A stretch of 64,000 nucleotides of DNA from G963677185 sp963677185 (GTDB lineage: Bacteria; Bacillota; Syntrophomonadia; Syntrophomonadales; Syntrophomonadaceae): the NCBI GenBank assembly GCA_963677185.1, contig OY781889.1:620001-684000 (forward strand). The letters are read 5' to 3'. Positions 1 to 8,338 of this stretch are shown here, piece after piece. The number at the start of each line of letters is the position of its first letter. The first letter of the stretch is position 1. The translations under genes and the position numbers were made by a program. The notes beneath the pieces were generated by a model. The model was given only the letters and a program-made list of their open reading frames with translations. It was not told where the DNA came from and searched no databases.

Positions 1-380
1 TGGACTTGATCAATGCAATTCAATACAAACTGGACGAGATTAACTTCCCGCAGTCAACCATGGCTTTAAGGCAATGGGAGCTTTCCGATGCAGATACAGA
101 TGAACTTCCGGTCCTTATCGAAGAGGATTACACTGTTCCAGCACCGGATACTTTCGGCAGAGCGCTCTCATGCTTCATGCTTCGCATCCAGTTCCGGCAA
201 AATGCCAGCTGGCAGGGCAACCTGGCCTGGCTGGACGAAAAAAAAGCTATAGCCTTCCGCAGCGTCCTGGAACTGACCCGGCTAATCGACAGTGCGATAC
301 AATATTCAGCCGGCCGAAACGCGGTAATCCCGGTCACCAGACCTGAACATAGATGGAAAGCCAAAGAATCAGTAATCTAG
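1..380 (+). CDS. Hypothetical protein, 5' end cut by window edge
   Basis: The reading frame is open to the left edge, so the gene probably begins upstream; the first start-like codon in view is a TTG at 6. About 124 residues are visible. I do not recognise a named family. The C-terminal half has the pattern WQGxLAWLDEKKAxAFRSVLELxRLIDSA, which looks like a small conserved domain rather than low-complexity sequence. It has no signal peptide or membrane segment in the visible part. It ends 36 bp before the surface-protein gene on the same strand, so the two may be co-transcribed, and a role linked to that protein is conceivable but unsupported. Confidence 0.6.
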   Translation, partial: DLINAIQYKLDEINFPQSTMALRQWELSDADTDELPVLIEEDYTVPAPDTFGRALSCFMLRIQFRQNASWQGNLAWLDEKKAIAFRSVLELTRLIDSAIQYSAGRNAVIPVTRPEHRWKAKESVI

Positions 381-416
381 AAATCACTAATTATATAAGG
401 AAAGGGAGTATAAAAA

Positions 417-3400
417 ATGAGTTTAAGCCGATTTAAAGATTCGAGATATCTTGCGATTTTTGTCCTTTTATCATTTGTCATGAGCTTCAGTGTTACACTG
501 ACTGTACCCAATGCTACAGCTACAATCGATACCGAAGAAATAACCTATACCGACTGCTTGCATGGCGATGCAGTTGGCGCGACTTATGCTGCAGGTCTGC
601 TGCATTTCACCTTTCATGCTGGTACCAGCAGTGTTCAAAGCAGCCATATAACCGTGCACTTTACTGATGGTACAACCGGCGAAGCTGATGGCACCTTAAC
701 TGGACAAGAACTTCACTTCGATGTCATTACAAGTGCCACCAAAACAATCGATCAAAACCATGTCACCGTTACTGTTACCTATGTCAAACCATACTCACTT
801 GGGGGTCAGCAGCAGGCTCAATTAAGCCATTTTATTCCTGCAACACCGTCCACCGGCTCTCTTTCATTCACTAAGAACAATGAGCTTGGCACTGGCCTGG
901 CGGGCGCACAGTTCGGACTGTTTACATCTCTGACTGCTTCAACGCCAACTGCTACCAGCAACACAACTGATAGCAGTGGAGCTGTGACCTTTTCAAACGT
1001 TCCTGTGGGCACCTATGTCTTGAGAGAGACTACTACTCCAGATGGATATGCAACCATGGACCCCATTGAAGGTGTCATAATCGCTGCTAACAATACCAAC
1101 ACACTGCCTAATGGAAGGAATGTCATCACTAACTCCCGAGCCACAGGTTCACTTACATTTAATAAAATAGGCAGCAATGCACCATCCGGGTTGGTTGGCG
1201 TAGCATTCACCCTGACCATGAATGACAACGATCCCAATCACGTTTATCATGCTACCTCCGGCGCAGCTGGATTGGTCTCCTTTAATCCGATTGCAGCCAC
1301 CTATTCGGGCTTCACCTACACATTAACTGAAGACGCACCGCTCACAGATTATATGCCGATGGATCCGATTGCAAATATTATCGTTCTCGCAGACAAACCG
1401 CTTTCATTAAATGGCGGCACAATAACAAATAATCAAGCAGGGCAAATATCTGTTGCAAAAGTAGTAAGTCCCAGCGATGCGGCCGATAGCAGCACCGTAT
1501 TTTACTTTGAACTATTACAGAATGGTAATCCAGTTCCCGGTCAAACTCATAAACCCGCAACAACATTAGCCCCGGCGGTATTCTCCAATCTGGAACCTGG
1601 AACCTACACGGTACAAGAGGAACTTGCCAGTTCAGCTGGTTTTACTCCCAGTTATTCTCTCAGCGATACCGTCACTTTGGATATTAAGCAACCCAATACA
1701 ATGATTCAGGCTATTACTTGCACCAATACAAAAGAAACTAATCCTACAGGTAAAATTCAGGTTACTAAAACCTTCGATCCTTCTTCAACCACCAAAGAGG
1801 TTCGTTTCAAGCTCCAAAAGTACAATGCTGATGCAACAACACCTGGATTCGAAGACTATTCCACCGATTGGGAATTAACTGTTAACGGAATCATAGTTTT
1901 TGATGAATTGCCCACAGGAATATATAAAGTAATTGAACATCCTGATGATCAGATTGGTTTCACGACAACCGGCCTATCCACGGAGATCACTATTGATACT
2001 ACAGATAGGGCGAAGCTTTATGGCGAAATATTGGTAACAAATGTGGCAACCGAAATCACCGTTACTAAAACTTTTGAAGGCTTAGGCATTGATGAAATCG
2101 TCCCTAAAGTTGTTTTCTCGCTCTATGAGTGGATAGTCAATTCCTCAAGCCCTGATGGCGGTGATTGGGTTGATACCAAGCTAACTCCCGAGGTTAGTTT
2201 AATAGGGCAGGTCTACACCTTTACTTTCTATGGAATAAAAAATGGAACCTATCAGGTAAGAGAAACTGAAGGCAGCACCGGATTCACTGTCAAGTATGAT
2301 AAGAAGTCAGTAGTAATTGATGAAAGCAACACCTCTCAGAGCATCGCCGTTACCAACACTAAAAACGGCTCGGTCACTTTCACCAAGGGTTGTATTGAGT
2401 ACGATGGCCAAACTCCTTATTTCCATGAATTCATGTATCCAGTAGAGAAGGCTGGTTTTATTTTAAGTAATAGTGACCGCTCCTATGGCACTGTTGATAA
2501 GCCAGTATATAACGGTCTGGACGGCGTAGTGCTCTTTGAAAACGTGGTTCCTGGCACTTACACTCTGATTGAGGTAGAGGTTCCTGATGGCTATCTGCCG
2601 ATAAGCAGCATGTCGGTTACGGTTGCGGCCGGACAACAGGTTGTTCTAACCAATCTTGATAAATTCTTCAAAGCAGACGATGCATTCTATCAGGAATACT
2701 CCGAAAGTGGATACATCATCGATGAAAAAGTGCCACCTGGAAAAATCATACTAACCAAATATTTTTCAGGCTTCGATGGAATCTCTGGCTATGACACCAT
2801 TGACACCGTTGCTGTCTTTGAGGTCATAGAACAATTTGAGTCACCTGGCCCGAACCTGCAAACCAGCGATAGTATTTCGCCTAGTTTACAATCTGTATAT
2901 TATATCCAACTGGCTACCGGAGAGAGTATCGACCTCGGTGAATTGTTCGATATTGGTGAAAGTACAAAAATTAAGATTCGCGAATTGGGAGTCTATCCAC
3001 GACAGAAAGCCTGGGAGTCTGATAAGAGAATAATCGAAGCGTGGGATGGTACAGCCATAGAGTCGTTCACTACTCCCGCCCAGTATACTGTAAGCCCAGA
3101 GGGCACACAGGTGGCCAAGGATGGGGACAGCGTAACCTACACTAACTCTTATAAACGTCCTGGCGGTCATGACGATCCTTATACTCCGCCCACTAACACC
3201 TATACTCCGCCGTCAACTCCGTCAACAACCGTAGTGGAAAGCACCCCGACTGAAGTTAAGCCTCAGCCGACCGTGGTAAAACCCCAGCCGGCAGAAGTTA
3301 TTGCTCCTGAACCCACTGCTGCAGCTCCTGAACTGCCGAAGACCGGCGCCGAAGGAATGCCCAGCATGATGCTGCTGGCCTCCATGTTCGCAGGCAGCGG

Positions 3401-3431
3401 CCTGGTGCTGAGAAGAGCAGGCAGAAAGTAA
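417..3431 (+). CDS. LPxTG-anchored SpaA/Cna-B-type surface protein
   Basis: A 1004-residue exported protein. A signal peptide covers about residues 1-37 (FVLLSFVMSF core). About seven prealbumin-like Cna-B/SpaA modules follow, each opening with a strand such as GSLSFTKNN, GSLTFNKIG, GQISVAKVV, GKIQVTKTF, TEITVTKTF, GSVTFTKG or GKIILTKYF and closing near an E-box-like strand (YVLRET, YTVQEE, YKVIEH, YQVRET, YTLIEV). In such folds a Lys in the first strand can form an isopeptide bond with help from the E-box Glu. A Pro/Thr-rich stalk precedes LPKTG (973-977), a hydrophobic segment and RRAGRK, the sortase sorting signal. It is probably an adhesin or pilin-like surface protein; no sortase is in the window. 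A strong RBS (GGAAAGGGAGT) precedes ATG 417. Confidence 0.9.
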   Translation: MSLSRFKDSRYLAIFVLLSFVMSFSVTLTVPNATATIDTEEITYTDCLHGDAVGATYAAGLLHFTFHAGTSSVQSSHITVHFTDGTTGEADGTLTGQELHFDVITSATKTIDQNHVTVTVTYVKPYSLGGQQQAQLSHFIPATPSTGSLSFTKNNELGTGLAGAQFGLFTSLTASTPTATSNTTDSSGAVTFSNVPVGTYVLRETTTPDGYATMDPIEGVIIAANNTNTLPNGRNVITNSRATGSLTFNKIGSNAPSGLVGVAFTLTMNDNDPNHVYHATSGAAGLVSFNPIAATYSGFTYTLTEDAPLTDYMPMDPIANIIVLADKPLSLNGGTITNNQAGQISVAKVVSPSDAADSSTVFYFELLQNGNPVPGQTHKPATTLAPAVFSNLEPGTYTVQEELASSAGFTPSYSLSDTVTLDIKQPNTMIQAITCTNTKETNPTGKIQVTKTFDPSSTTKEVRFKLQKYNADATTPGFEDYSTDWELTVNGIIVFDELPTGIYKVIEHPDDQIGFTTTGLSTEITIDTTDRAKLYGEILVTNVATEITVTKTFEGLGIDEIVPKVVFSLYEWIVNSSSPDGGDWVDTKLTPEVSLIGQVYTFTFYGIKNGTYQVRETEGSTGFTVKYDKKSVVIDESNTSQSIAVTNTKNGSVTFTKGCIEYDGQTPYFHEFMYPVEKAGFILSNSDRSYGTVDKPVYNGLDGVVLFENVVPGTYTLIEVEVPDGYLPISSMSVTVAAGQQVVLTNLDKFFKADDAFYQEYSESGYIIDEKVPPGKIILTKYFSGFDGISGYDTIDTVAVFEVIEQFESPGPNLQTSDSISPSLQSVYYIQLATGESIDLGELFDIGESTKIKIRELGVYPRQKAWESDKRIIEAWDGTAIESFTTPAQYTVSPEGTQVAKDGDSVTYTNSYKRPGGHDDPYTPPTNTYTPPSTPSTTVVESTPTEVKPQPTVVKPQPAEVIAPEPTAAAPELPKTGAEGMPSMMLLASMFAGSGLVLRRAGRK

Positions 3432-3452
3432 GACGTAAGACGTAAGACGTAA
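3429..3452. repeat. Short 7-bp tandem repeat at the stop codon
   Basis: Three exact copies of TAAGACG run from 3429 to 3449, followed by TAA. The first copy contains the stop codon of the surface-protein gene, and every unit carries a TAA, so slippage would not extend the protein. It is a simple slipped-strand repeat with no assigned function. Confidence 0.7.
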
Positions 3453-3483
3453 ACAAAAGACCGACTAATGCTCTAAATATCAA

Positions 3484-3513
3484 GGCCGCCCTTTACGGGG
3501 CGGCCCTTTTTTC
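3484..3513 (+). terminator. Rho-independent terminator after surface-protein gene
   Basis: A perfect 8-bp stem GGCCGCCC/GGGCGGCC with a 6-base loop (3484-3505) is followed by a T-rich run. It sits about 50 bp past the surface-protein stop and separates that gene from the small peptide locus. Confidence 0.9.
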
Positions 3514-3532
3514 TTGTATGTGACGTTTTTAT

Positions 3533-3562
3533 TTCGCATTCCAATAATTTTTGTGATATAAT
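3533..3562 (+). promoter_or_regulatory. Sense promoter of the small-peptide locus
   Basis: TTCGCA (3533-3538), an 18-bp spacer and TATAAT (3557-3562) preceded by TG at 3554-3555 make an extended -10 sigma-A promoter. The predicted start of transcription falls at about 3569, exactly at the left arm of the inverted repeat. Confidence 0.7.
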
Positions 3563-3568
3563 ATTAAC

Positions 3569-3760
3569 GGCAGCGGGTATCGCTTCCGTCCCTGCATCTG
3601 AAGGGGAGGAGGTGATACTGTGGAGTATGTGTTCAACCTGAACCTGGATATCCTCGTTATAGTGTTGATCATCTCTATTCTCTTCTTATACAGAAGAAAC
3701 GGTTAGCCACCAACTAACCGTTAAAGAATATAACCCACAGGGACGGAGTCCCCTGCTGCC
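3569..3760. repeat. Inverted repeat bounding the peptide gene
   Basis: The left arm 3569-3594 and right arm 3738-3760 pair as GGCAGC/GCTGCC plus a 10-bp stem (TCCGTCCCTG with CAGGGACGGA), separated by an internal loop. The similarity extends outward into the two TATAAT boxes, so both converging transcripts would begin with nearly the same sequence. In the sense RNA the 5' and 3' regions could pair over a long distance, as in several type I toxin mRNAs. Confidence 0.75.
3620..3706 (+). CDS. 28-residue hydrophobic peptide, candidate type I toxin
   Basis: A short ORF starts with GTG at 3620 behind a near-perfect Shine-Dalgarno (AGGAGGTGAT, 3607-3616). The peptide begins MEYVFNLNLDILV, continues as one hydrophobic membrane-spanning helix of about 15 residues (ILVIVLIISILFLY) and ends YRRNG. 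This architecture of a single helix plus a short basic tail is typical of type I toxins. It lies between its own extended -10 promoter and a convergent antisense promoter, and is flanked by inverted repeats. It does not obviously match the TxpA, BsrG, Fst or holin-like toxin families as I know them. The toxin role is inference; a small membrane regulator or leader peptide is possible. Confidence 0.6.
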   Translation: MEYVFNLNLDILVIVLIISILFLYRRNG

Positions 3761-3764
3761 ATTA
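3690..3764 (-). ncRNA. Candidate antisense RNA opposite the small peptide
   Basis: On the minus strand TTGCCG (3787-3792), a 17-bp spacer and TATAAT (3764-3769) predict transcription from about 3757 leftward. A perfect 9-bp hairpin (3698-3706 with 3714-3722) followed on the minus strand by TTTCTTCT would end the RNA near 3690, giving an RNA of roughly 65-70 nt complementary to the 3' end of the peptide mRNA, including its stop codon. Inferred from sequence only. Confidence 0.5.
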
Positions 3765-3792
3765 TTATATACCGGGAAAGCATTGCCGGCAA
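3764..3792 (-). promoter_or_regulatory. Antisense promoter TTGCCG-17-TATAAT
   Basis: The -10 box is a perfect TATAAT (plus-strand 3764-3769) and the -35 box is TTGCCG (3787-3792) with a 17-bp spacer. The -35 lies within the 12-bp palindrome ATTGCCGGCAAT (3782-3793). Confidence 0.65.
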
Positions 3793-3863
3793 TACATCAA
3801 TGGTTAAGCCCTGCCAAAACCGGGTAACACCTCAGAAGAAAAGTGTTGACTACCCCTGTCCGC

Positions 3864-4829
3864 TTACGCCAGGTTCACAACCCGGTTGCGCCCTGTGTCC
3901 TTGGCCCTTTGCAAAGCCTTGCGGGCTTGTTCGAGCAGGATGCCAGGGTCTGCGCCTTCCTTGAATTCGGCGCTGGCCACCCCCAGACTGATAGTCACAT
4001 GCTGGGCCGCGGCAGAAGCGGGATGTGGAATACGCAGCTTGCTCACTGCTGTGCGCATGATTTCGGCCAGTACTGTTGCTCCTAAAAGATCGGTATCCGG
4101 CAGCAAGGCTGCAAAACAATCCCCTTCATAGCGGGATACCAGATCGCCCGGCCTTTTCAGCTCGTCGGCCAGGGCCTTGCCCACCTTAATAATGCATAGT
4201 TCGCCGGCTTCTTCACCACATACCCTTTCATAGTCCTTGAAGTGATCTATATCGCACATTACTACTGATAAGGAATGCTCTCCCCGGCTGGCCCTCTTCC
4301 ATTCCTTGCCCAGATTATCATCTAAATATTCAGGGCTGGCCAGGCCGGTTAGCGCGTCTTGCTGATTCTCGCGGCCATTAATCTCGGAGGCTGACATATA
4401 GCGTGATACGTTTTCCTTCATTTCTCTCTCCTTGCTGTTGCGGTACTGGGCGCGGCTGAGCTTTAAGGCCATGTTAACCCGGCTCAGCAACTCCACCTGG
4501 TTGGCGGGATCAGAAACGTAATCATCAATGCCGGCCAAAAGCAACGGAGCTATTTGCTCGGCTTTCAGGCCCTGGTTGACCACCAGTAGAGGCAGCGACT
4601 TGAACTGTTCCATCTTTTTTATGCAGCGGCACAGCACTTCACCTTCCACATCCTGCAGGCCAGGTTCCATCATAATGAGCTCAATTCTGGAAACATCGGA
4701 CTTTTCGGCATAGCCCTGCAAATCCGCAAGAGAGCTTTTGCTTATTACTCCCCCCATTTTTGATTCTTCCAGCGCCTTGATTATCATGTCCCCCGAACCA
4801 TTGCCGGATTCTAAAAATAATATTGCCAT
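3864..4829 (-). CDS. Degenerate REC-GGDEF protein
   Basis: About 321 residues from ATG 4829, chosen because GGAGG lies 8 bases upstream; the frame is open further. The N-terminal ~120 residues have the layout of a receiver domain (AILFLESG, IMMEPGL, AGIDDYVSDP), but the phospho-acceptor Asp position reads Glu and the conserved Lys is missing. The C-terminal ~170 residues form a GGDEF fold (DALTGLASPEYLDDNL, VVMCDIDHFKDYE), but the signature reads EGDCF instead of GGDEF/GGEEF. It is therefore probably not an active diguanylate cyclase and may act as a binding or scaffold partner. The next gene upstream on the strand is an HD-GYP protein, fitting a c-di-GMP role. Confidence 0.8.
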   Translation of the reverse strand: MAILFLESGNGSGDMIIKALEESKMGGVISKSSLADLQGYAEKSDVSRIELIMMEPGLQDVEGEVLCRCIKKMEQFKSLPLLVVNQGLKAEQIAPLLLAGIDDYVSDPANQVELLSRVNMALKLSRAQYRNSKEREMKENVSRYMSASEINGRENQQDALTGLASPEYLDDNLGKEWKRASRGEHSLSVVMCDIDHFKDYERVCGEEAGELCIIKVGKALADELKRPGDLVSRYEGDCFAALLPDTDLLGATVLAEIMRTAVSKLRIPHPASAAAQHVTISLGVASAEFKEGADPGILLEQARKALQRAKDTGRNRVVNLA

Positions 4830-5147
4830 GCTTGCAACCTCCTGCTCCATTGTTATGGGCCGCTTCTTTGGCTGGTCTGCAAGAAGCGGGCTTGAACCGG
4901 AACGCACCCTTCTCCTCACGGCACAAGCTTTCCTTTAACAATGCTTATATCGTAACTATAGCGCATTGTGACGCGCTGGACAATCATATCAGCAAGAGAA
5001 TCATTATGGACTGTCCCGCTGATTTGGGTGCGCCCGCTTAATCCATTGTATCCGTGATTGAGGTTCACATTTCACGGCTTGCACCTTTGAAAGGGCGAAC
5101 ATATAGCCCGCCCCTGCAAAAATCTGCGCATCACTCTTCACCCGTCC
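4830..5147. other. Intergenic region, no gene seen
   Basis: This 318-bp stretch between the two minus-strand signalling genes holds no supported ORF. I looked for a c-di-GMP riboswitch on the minus strand because of the downstream GGDEF gene and did not see the conserved motif. Confidence 0.5.
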
Positions 5148-6650
5148 TTATATAAGCGCTTGAAAGATCTCCTCGAAGTGCTGGTGCCGCCGGGCAAACA
5201 CATCCAGCACCGCGGGATCAAAAAATTCCGGCATAACCCGCCCATCTCCGCTGCTGATTATCTGGCTGCTGTGTTCGTGGCTATAGGGCGGCTTGTAAGA
5301 CCTGGGGCTGCGCAGGGCGTCGTATATATCGGCCAGAGCTACAATACGAGCCGGCAGCGGTATGCTTTCACCGCTTATCCCTTCCGGATAGCCTCCCCCT
5401 TTATAGCGTTCGTGGTGAGACATGGCTATTTGCCGGGCCATTGACAGATATGGCGCCTCGCCAATAATCATGGCCCCATATACCGTGTGGCTCTTAACCA
5501 GGTCGAATTCATAAGTGGAGAGGCTGCCTCGTTTGTTTAACACGGCAGTTGGTATATGGATCTTGCCCACGTCGTGCAATTGAGCACTATAACTTATTTT
5601 GTTTATGAAATCGCTGTCCAGGCCCAGTTCTGCGGCCAGATATCGTGAATACTCATTAACCCGGCGAATATGGTTGCCGGTATCCTGGTCATTAGCCTCC
5701 CCGGCACGGGCCAGGGCTTCTATCGTATAAAGCACCGCTTCGTTAATTTCGTTAATACCCCGAAAAATGCCCTTGAGCAGGTTAAGGCTGATGCACATGG
5801 ATTTAATAACAATCGCATCGGCATGTACTACCGGACATTTAAAATTAACCCCTATGCAGGTGAAATCCGCCGTCGAGAATCCGGCAAAGCTTTTAATGCC
5901 GCCCAGACAGTGCTGAAGCCGGTGCGAAAACACCGTATTTATATTGTCAATATCGGATATGTTTTCATCGTCAAGGTTAAAAAACACCTCATGCCCGTAT
6001 GACAGAAGGCTGAGGTCGTCTTTTATACGGCTTTGTAGGATTATGTGCCGTCCATCACCCGCTTCTCCCGGGCTGACTGCCTCTGAATATATATCCACCT
6101 GCCTTGCGCCATCGGCAGTATAAGCCAAAATCATTTTCCGGGGCTGGTTGTCGAGAACAGCATAGGTTCTTTCCAGCAGCAGGCTAACCATGTTTTCGTC
6201 GTAAGCTTCTACCTTGCGGAAAAATCCCTGAACAATCGAATCCACCTGGTTATTGACCGTGTCTATGCTTTCATAGGCATTGCGCAAACGGTCGTATTGC
6301 GCCTTGAAACGCGCTATATTGCGGCAGAGCGGGGGGAGATAACTCTCCAGCCCTTCCTTGGGCACAATATGATCGAGAGCTGGCATATCGGTGATTCCTT
6401 CACCGGCCATTCTTCCAGTCAACCCGAGCACGGGAAGATAACTGAATTCCCTGAGGTTTTCCACGGCCGAGACTTCAGCGAGGTCTATGCTGTCAAGATC
6501 CAGAATAATAAATTTGACATTGTGGCGATAAATATCGGGCAACAGGGTGCTTATTTCTGAAGGATACATAGTATAATTAAGTCCAGACAGGCTGCGGCTG
6601 ACTCGGCTCTGGATGCCAGGGTCTTCAGATATCAGAATATATGAATACAT
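5148..6650 (-). CDS. REC-like/HD-GYP c-di-GMP phosphodiesterase
   Basis: About 500 residues. The N-terminal ~110 resemble a receiver domain (MYSYILISED, FIILDLDSID). A middle region of ~200 residues has no recognised domain. The C-terminal ~180 form an HD-GYP domain: HDVGKIHIP, SHHERYKGGGYPEGI and ALADIYDALRS hold the metal ligands and GYP signature. HD-GYP enzymes hydrolyse cyclic di-GMP to pGpG or GMP. An in-frame start exists at 6665; I chose ATG 6650, where the receiver fold begins, although its AGGAGG sits only 3 bases upstream. The C-terminal segment after YDALRS (SPRSYKPPYSHEHSS) is shorter than usual. It is divergent from the CheY-like gene. Confidence 0.9.
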   Translation of the reverse strand: MYSYILISEDPGIQSRVSRSLSGLNYTMYPSEISTLLPDIYRHNVKFIILDLDSIDLAEVSAVENLREFSYLPVLGLTGRMAGEGITDMPALDHIVPKEGLESYLPPLCRNIARFKAQYDRLRNAYESIDTVNNQVDSIVQGFFRKVEAYDENMVSLLLERTYAVLDNQPRKMILAYTADGARQVDIYSEAVSPGEAGDGRHIILQSRIKDDLSLLSYGHEVFFNLDDENISDIDNINTVFSHRLQHCLGGIKSFAGFSTADFTCIGVNFKCPVVHADAIVIKSMCISLNLLKGIFRGINEINEAVLYTIEALARAGEANDQDTGNHIRRVNEYSRYLAAELGLDSDFINKISYSAQLHDVGKIHIPTAVLNKRGSLSTYEFDLVKSHTVYGAMIIGEAPYLSMARQIAMSHHERYKGGGYPEGISGESIPLPARIVALADIYDALRSPRSYKPPYSHEHSSQIISSGDGRVMPEFFDPAVLDVFARRHQHFEEIFQALI

Positions 6651-6877
6651 AGGCCTCCTCATCACCTGCGGTGCGCGGAATAATCACTTGAGCAATGCTG
6701 CCGCGTTTTCTGCCCCGCGTGTCATCATCGCTTCTGTTTAGGAAACAGTGTGACCTGATGCGTTCAATACAGTGCTAACCGGTAAGTACATTCTAATACA
6801 TGGCTGGCAACAGGCCAAGCTAAAACCATATCAAGTAAATGGCATTATGATTGCATAGCCGGAAAGGATTGATAATA

Positions 6878-7249
6878 TTGGCGAGTGTAATGGTTGTGGA
6901 TGATTCCAAAGTAATGCGTCACAATTTGCGGTTAATGATTGAAAAGGGCGGGCATGAGGTAGTTGCCGAAGCTGCGGACGGAGCCACGGCCATACAACTC
7001 TATGCCGAACATAAGCCCGATGTAGTGACCATGGATATTACCATGCCACTGATGGATGGGCTGGGAGCCACCAGGGAAATCCTCACCCGCTATCCTGAAG
7101 CTAAAATAATCATTGTGAGCGCCCTGGGCCAGAAGATAATGATCCTCGAAGCCATTGAATACGGTGTTAAGAGCTATATCCTGAAGCCTTTTGAAGATCA
7201 GAAAGTGCTGGATACCATTGAAAAAGTAATCAATCCCGGCCATTTGTAG
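6878..7249 (+). CDS. CheY-like response regulator
   Basis: A single receiver domain of 123 residues: VMVVDDSK (acidic pair), DVVTMDITMP (phospho-acceptor Asp), IIIVSALG (Ser/Thr) and SYILKPF (Lys). All key residues are present, unlike the upstream degenerate receivers. There is no output domain, so it probably acts by protein contact, as CheY or Spo0F do. The TTG at 6878 is preferred because GGAAAGGA lies 9 bases upstream; a TTG at 6851 is an alternative. It is followed 19 bp later by a GGDEF gene, so the two may form a relay to c-di-GMP synthesis. Confidence 0.9.
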   Translation: MASVMVVDDSKVMRHNLRLMIEKGGHEVVAEAADGATAIQLYAEHKPDVVTMDITMPLMDGLGATREILTRYPEAKIIIVSALGQKIMILEAIEYGVKSYILKPFEDQKVLDTIEKVINPGHL

Positions 7250-7268
7250 AATATCAGGGGGAATAGCT

Positions 7269-7784
7269 TTGAATTATAATTCCAGTGATCCAGAAGCCCA
7301 GCGAGATGAATTGAGCGGGCTTTACAACCGAGTATATGTAAGCGAACGACTGCACAGCGACATTGAGGATTGTATCAGGGAAAAGCTCCCACTATCCATT
7401 ATCATTGCTGATATCGACTACTTCCGAGTTATAAACGATAACTGCGGTCATACTGCCGGTGACCAGGTTATCAAGCATTTCAGCCAGCTGCTTCGCACTG
7501 TGGTTAACGGCCGCCAGGGCTGGACCGCCCGTTATGGGGGAGAGGAATTCCTGGCCTGTTTGCCGGGTGTAGCCCTCGCAGAAGCGCTGGCACTGGCTGA
7601 AGAGCTGCGGCAGTGCCTGGAGCATTCCATCGTGATGTATCGAGACATCGAAATCAAGCTGACCGCCAGCTTCGGGCTGGCTGCTATTGGCGCTGAAGCC
7701 AACCGCCGCGATGATCTCATCGCCCTGGCCTTGAACCGGCTGACTGAAGCCAAGGAGCAGGGCCGCAACCAGGTGAGCGGATAG
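7269..7784 (+). CDS. Stand-alone GGDEF diguanylate cyclase
   Basis: A 171-residue protein that is almost only a GGDEF domain, with DELSGLYNRVY at the start, IIADIDYFRVIND for metal/GTP binding and an intact RYGGEEF active site. It should make cyclic di-GMP from two GTP. The RxxD inhibitory site normally just upstream of GGEEF is not present, so product feedback may be absent. No sensor domain is attached; regulation may come from the CheY-like protein encoded directly upstream. Start TTG 7269 follows AGGGGG. The next gene starts 3 bp past the stop. Confidence 0.88.
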   Translation: MNYNSSDPEAQRDELSGLYNRVYVSERLHSDIEDCIREKLPLSIIIADIDYFRVINDNCGHTAGDQVIKHFSQLLRTVVNGRQGWTARYGGEEFLACLPGVALAEALALAEELRQCLEHSIVMYRDIEIKLTASFGLAAIGAEANRRDDLIALALNRLTEAKEQGRNQVSG

Positions 7785-7787
7785 GAG

Positions 7788-8195
7788 ATGAGGAAATCTA
7801 TAAAAGAAGATAAAATATTTCACCGGCAGCTGGGACAGGCGCTGCTCATTAGCTGGTGGATTGTAAGCCTGCCCTTTTTAACGGCTATTATCCTGCCTTT
7901 TTTAGTGGAGCCATCGGCTTTGACGGGACTATACCCGCCCTGCAGCTCTATCAGCCAGTCAGGCGAACCCTGTGTTCTGTGCGGCATGACCCGGGCTTTC
8001 TACAGCATCTCCTCTGGCCATTGGGCTGAAGCCCGAGAATACAATTCCTGCAGTTCTTTTGTGTACGGTGCATTCTTGCTTAACTCTGGCATTTTCATTT
8101 TATTTTCGGGTCGGTACATCCTGCAACTTGTAAGGAAACGGGCTGGCGTTCAGCTTGTTGACCAGGCCGGGCCGATGAGAAAACGCCGGCCATGA
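7788..8195 (+). CDS. DUF2752 membrane protein
   Basis: A 135-residue membrane protein with about two to three hydrophobic segments and the DUF2752 signature PCVLCGMTRAFYSISSGHWAEA, in which the two cysteines and TRAF are typical. The function of the family is unknown. ATG 7788 lies 3 bp after the GGDEF stop, and its SD (GGAG) overlaps that stop, so translation is likely coupled. The C-terminus is basic (MRKRRP). Confidence 0.85.
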   Translation: MRKSIKEDKIFHRQLGQALLISWWIVSLPFLTAIILPFLVEPSALTGLYPPCSSISQSGEPCVLCGMTRAFYSISSGHWAEAREYNSCSSFVYGAFLLNSGIFILFSGRYILQLVRKRAGVQLVDQAGPMRKRRP

Positions 8196-8338
8196 CCTTC
8201 CTATTTCTTTCCAGATTCATTAAAATAGAACTAGACTATTTCACAAGCTGAAATTAACATTCTGGCTTCAGGTTAATATTTGCGCAAACATTAATTAAAG
8301 ACGGCCATGCCAGCGGCAAGGCCAGAGGAGGTATAATT

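Noticed and set aside
4830..4960. c-di-GMP riboswitch before the degenerate GGDEF gene
   Set aside because: The conserved GEMM bases were not found on the minus strand; G/C-rich sequence alone is not enough.
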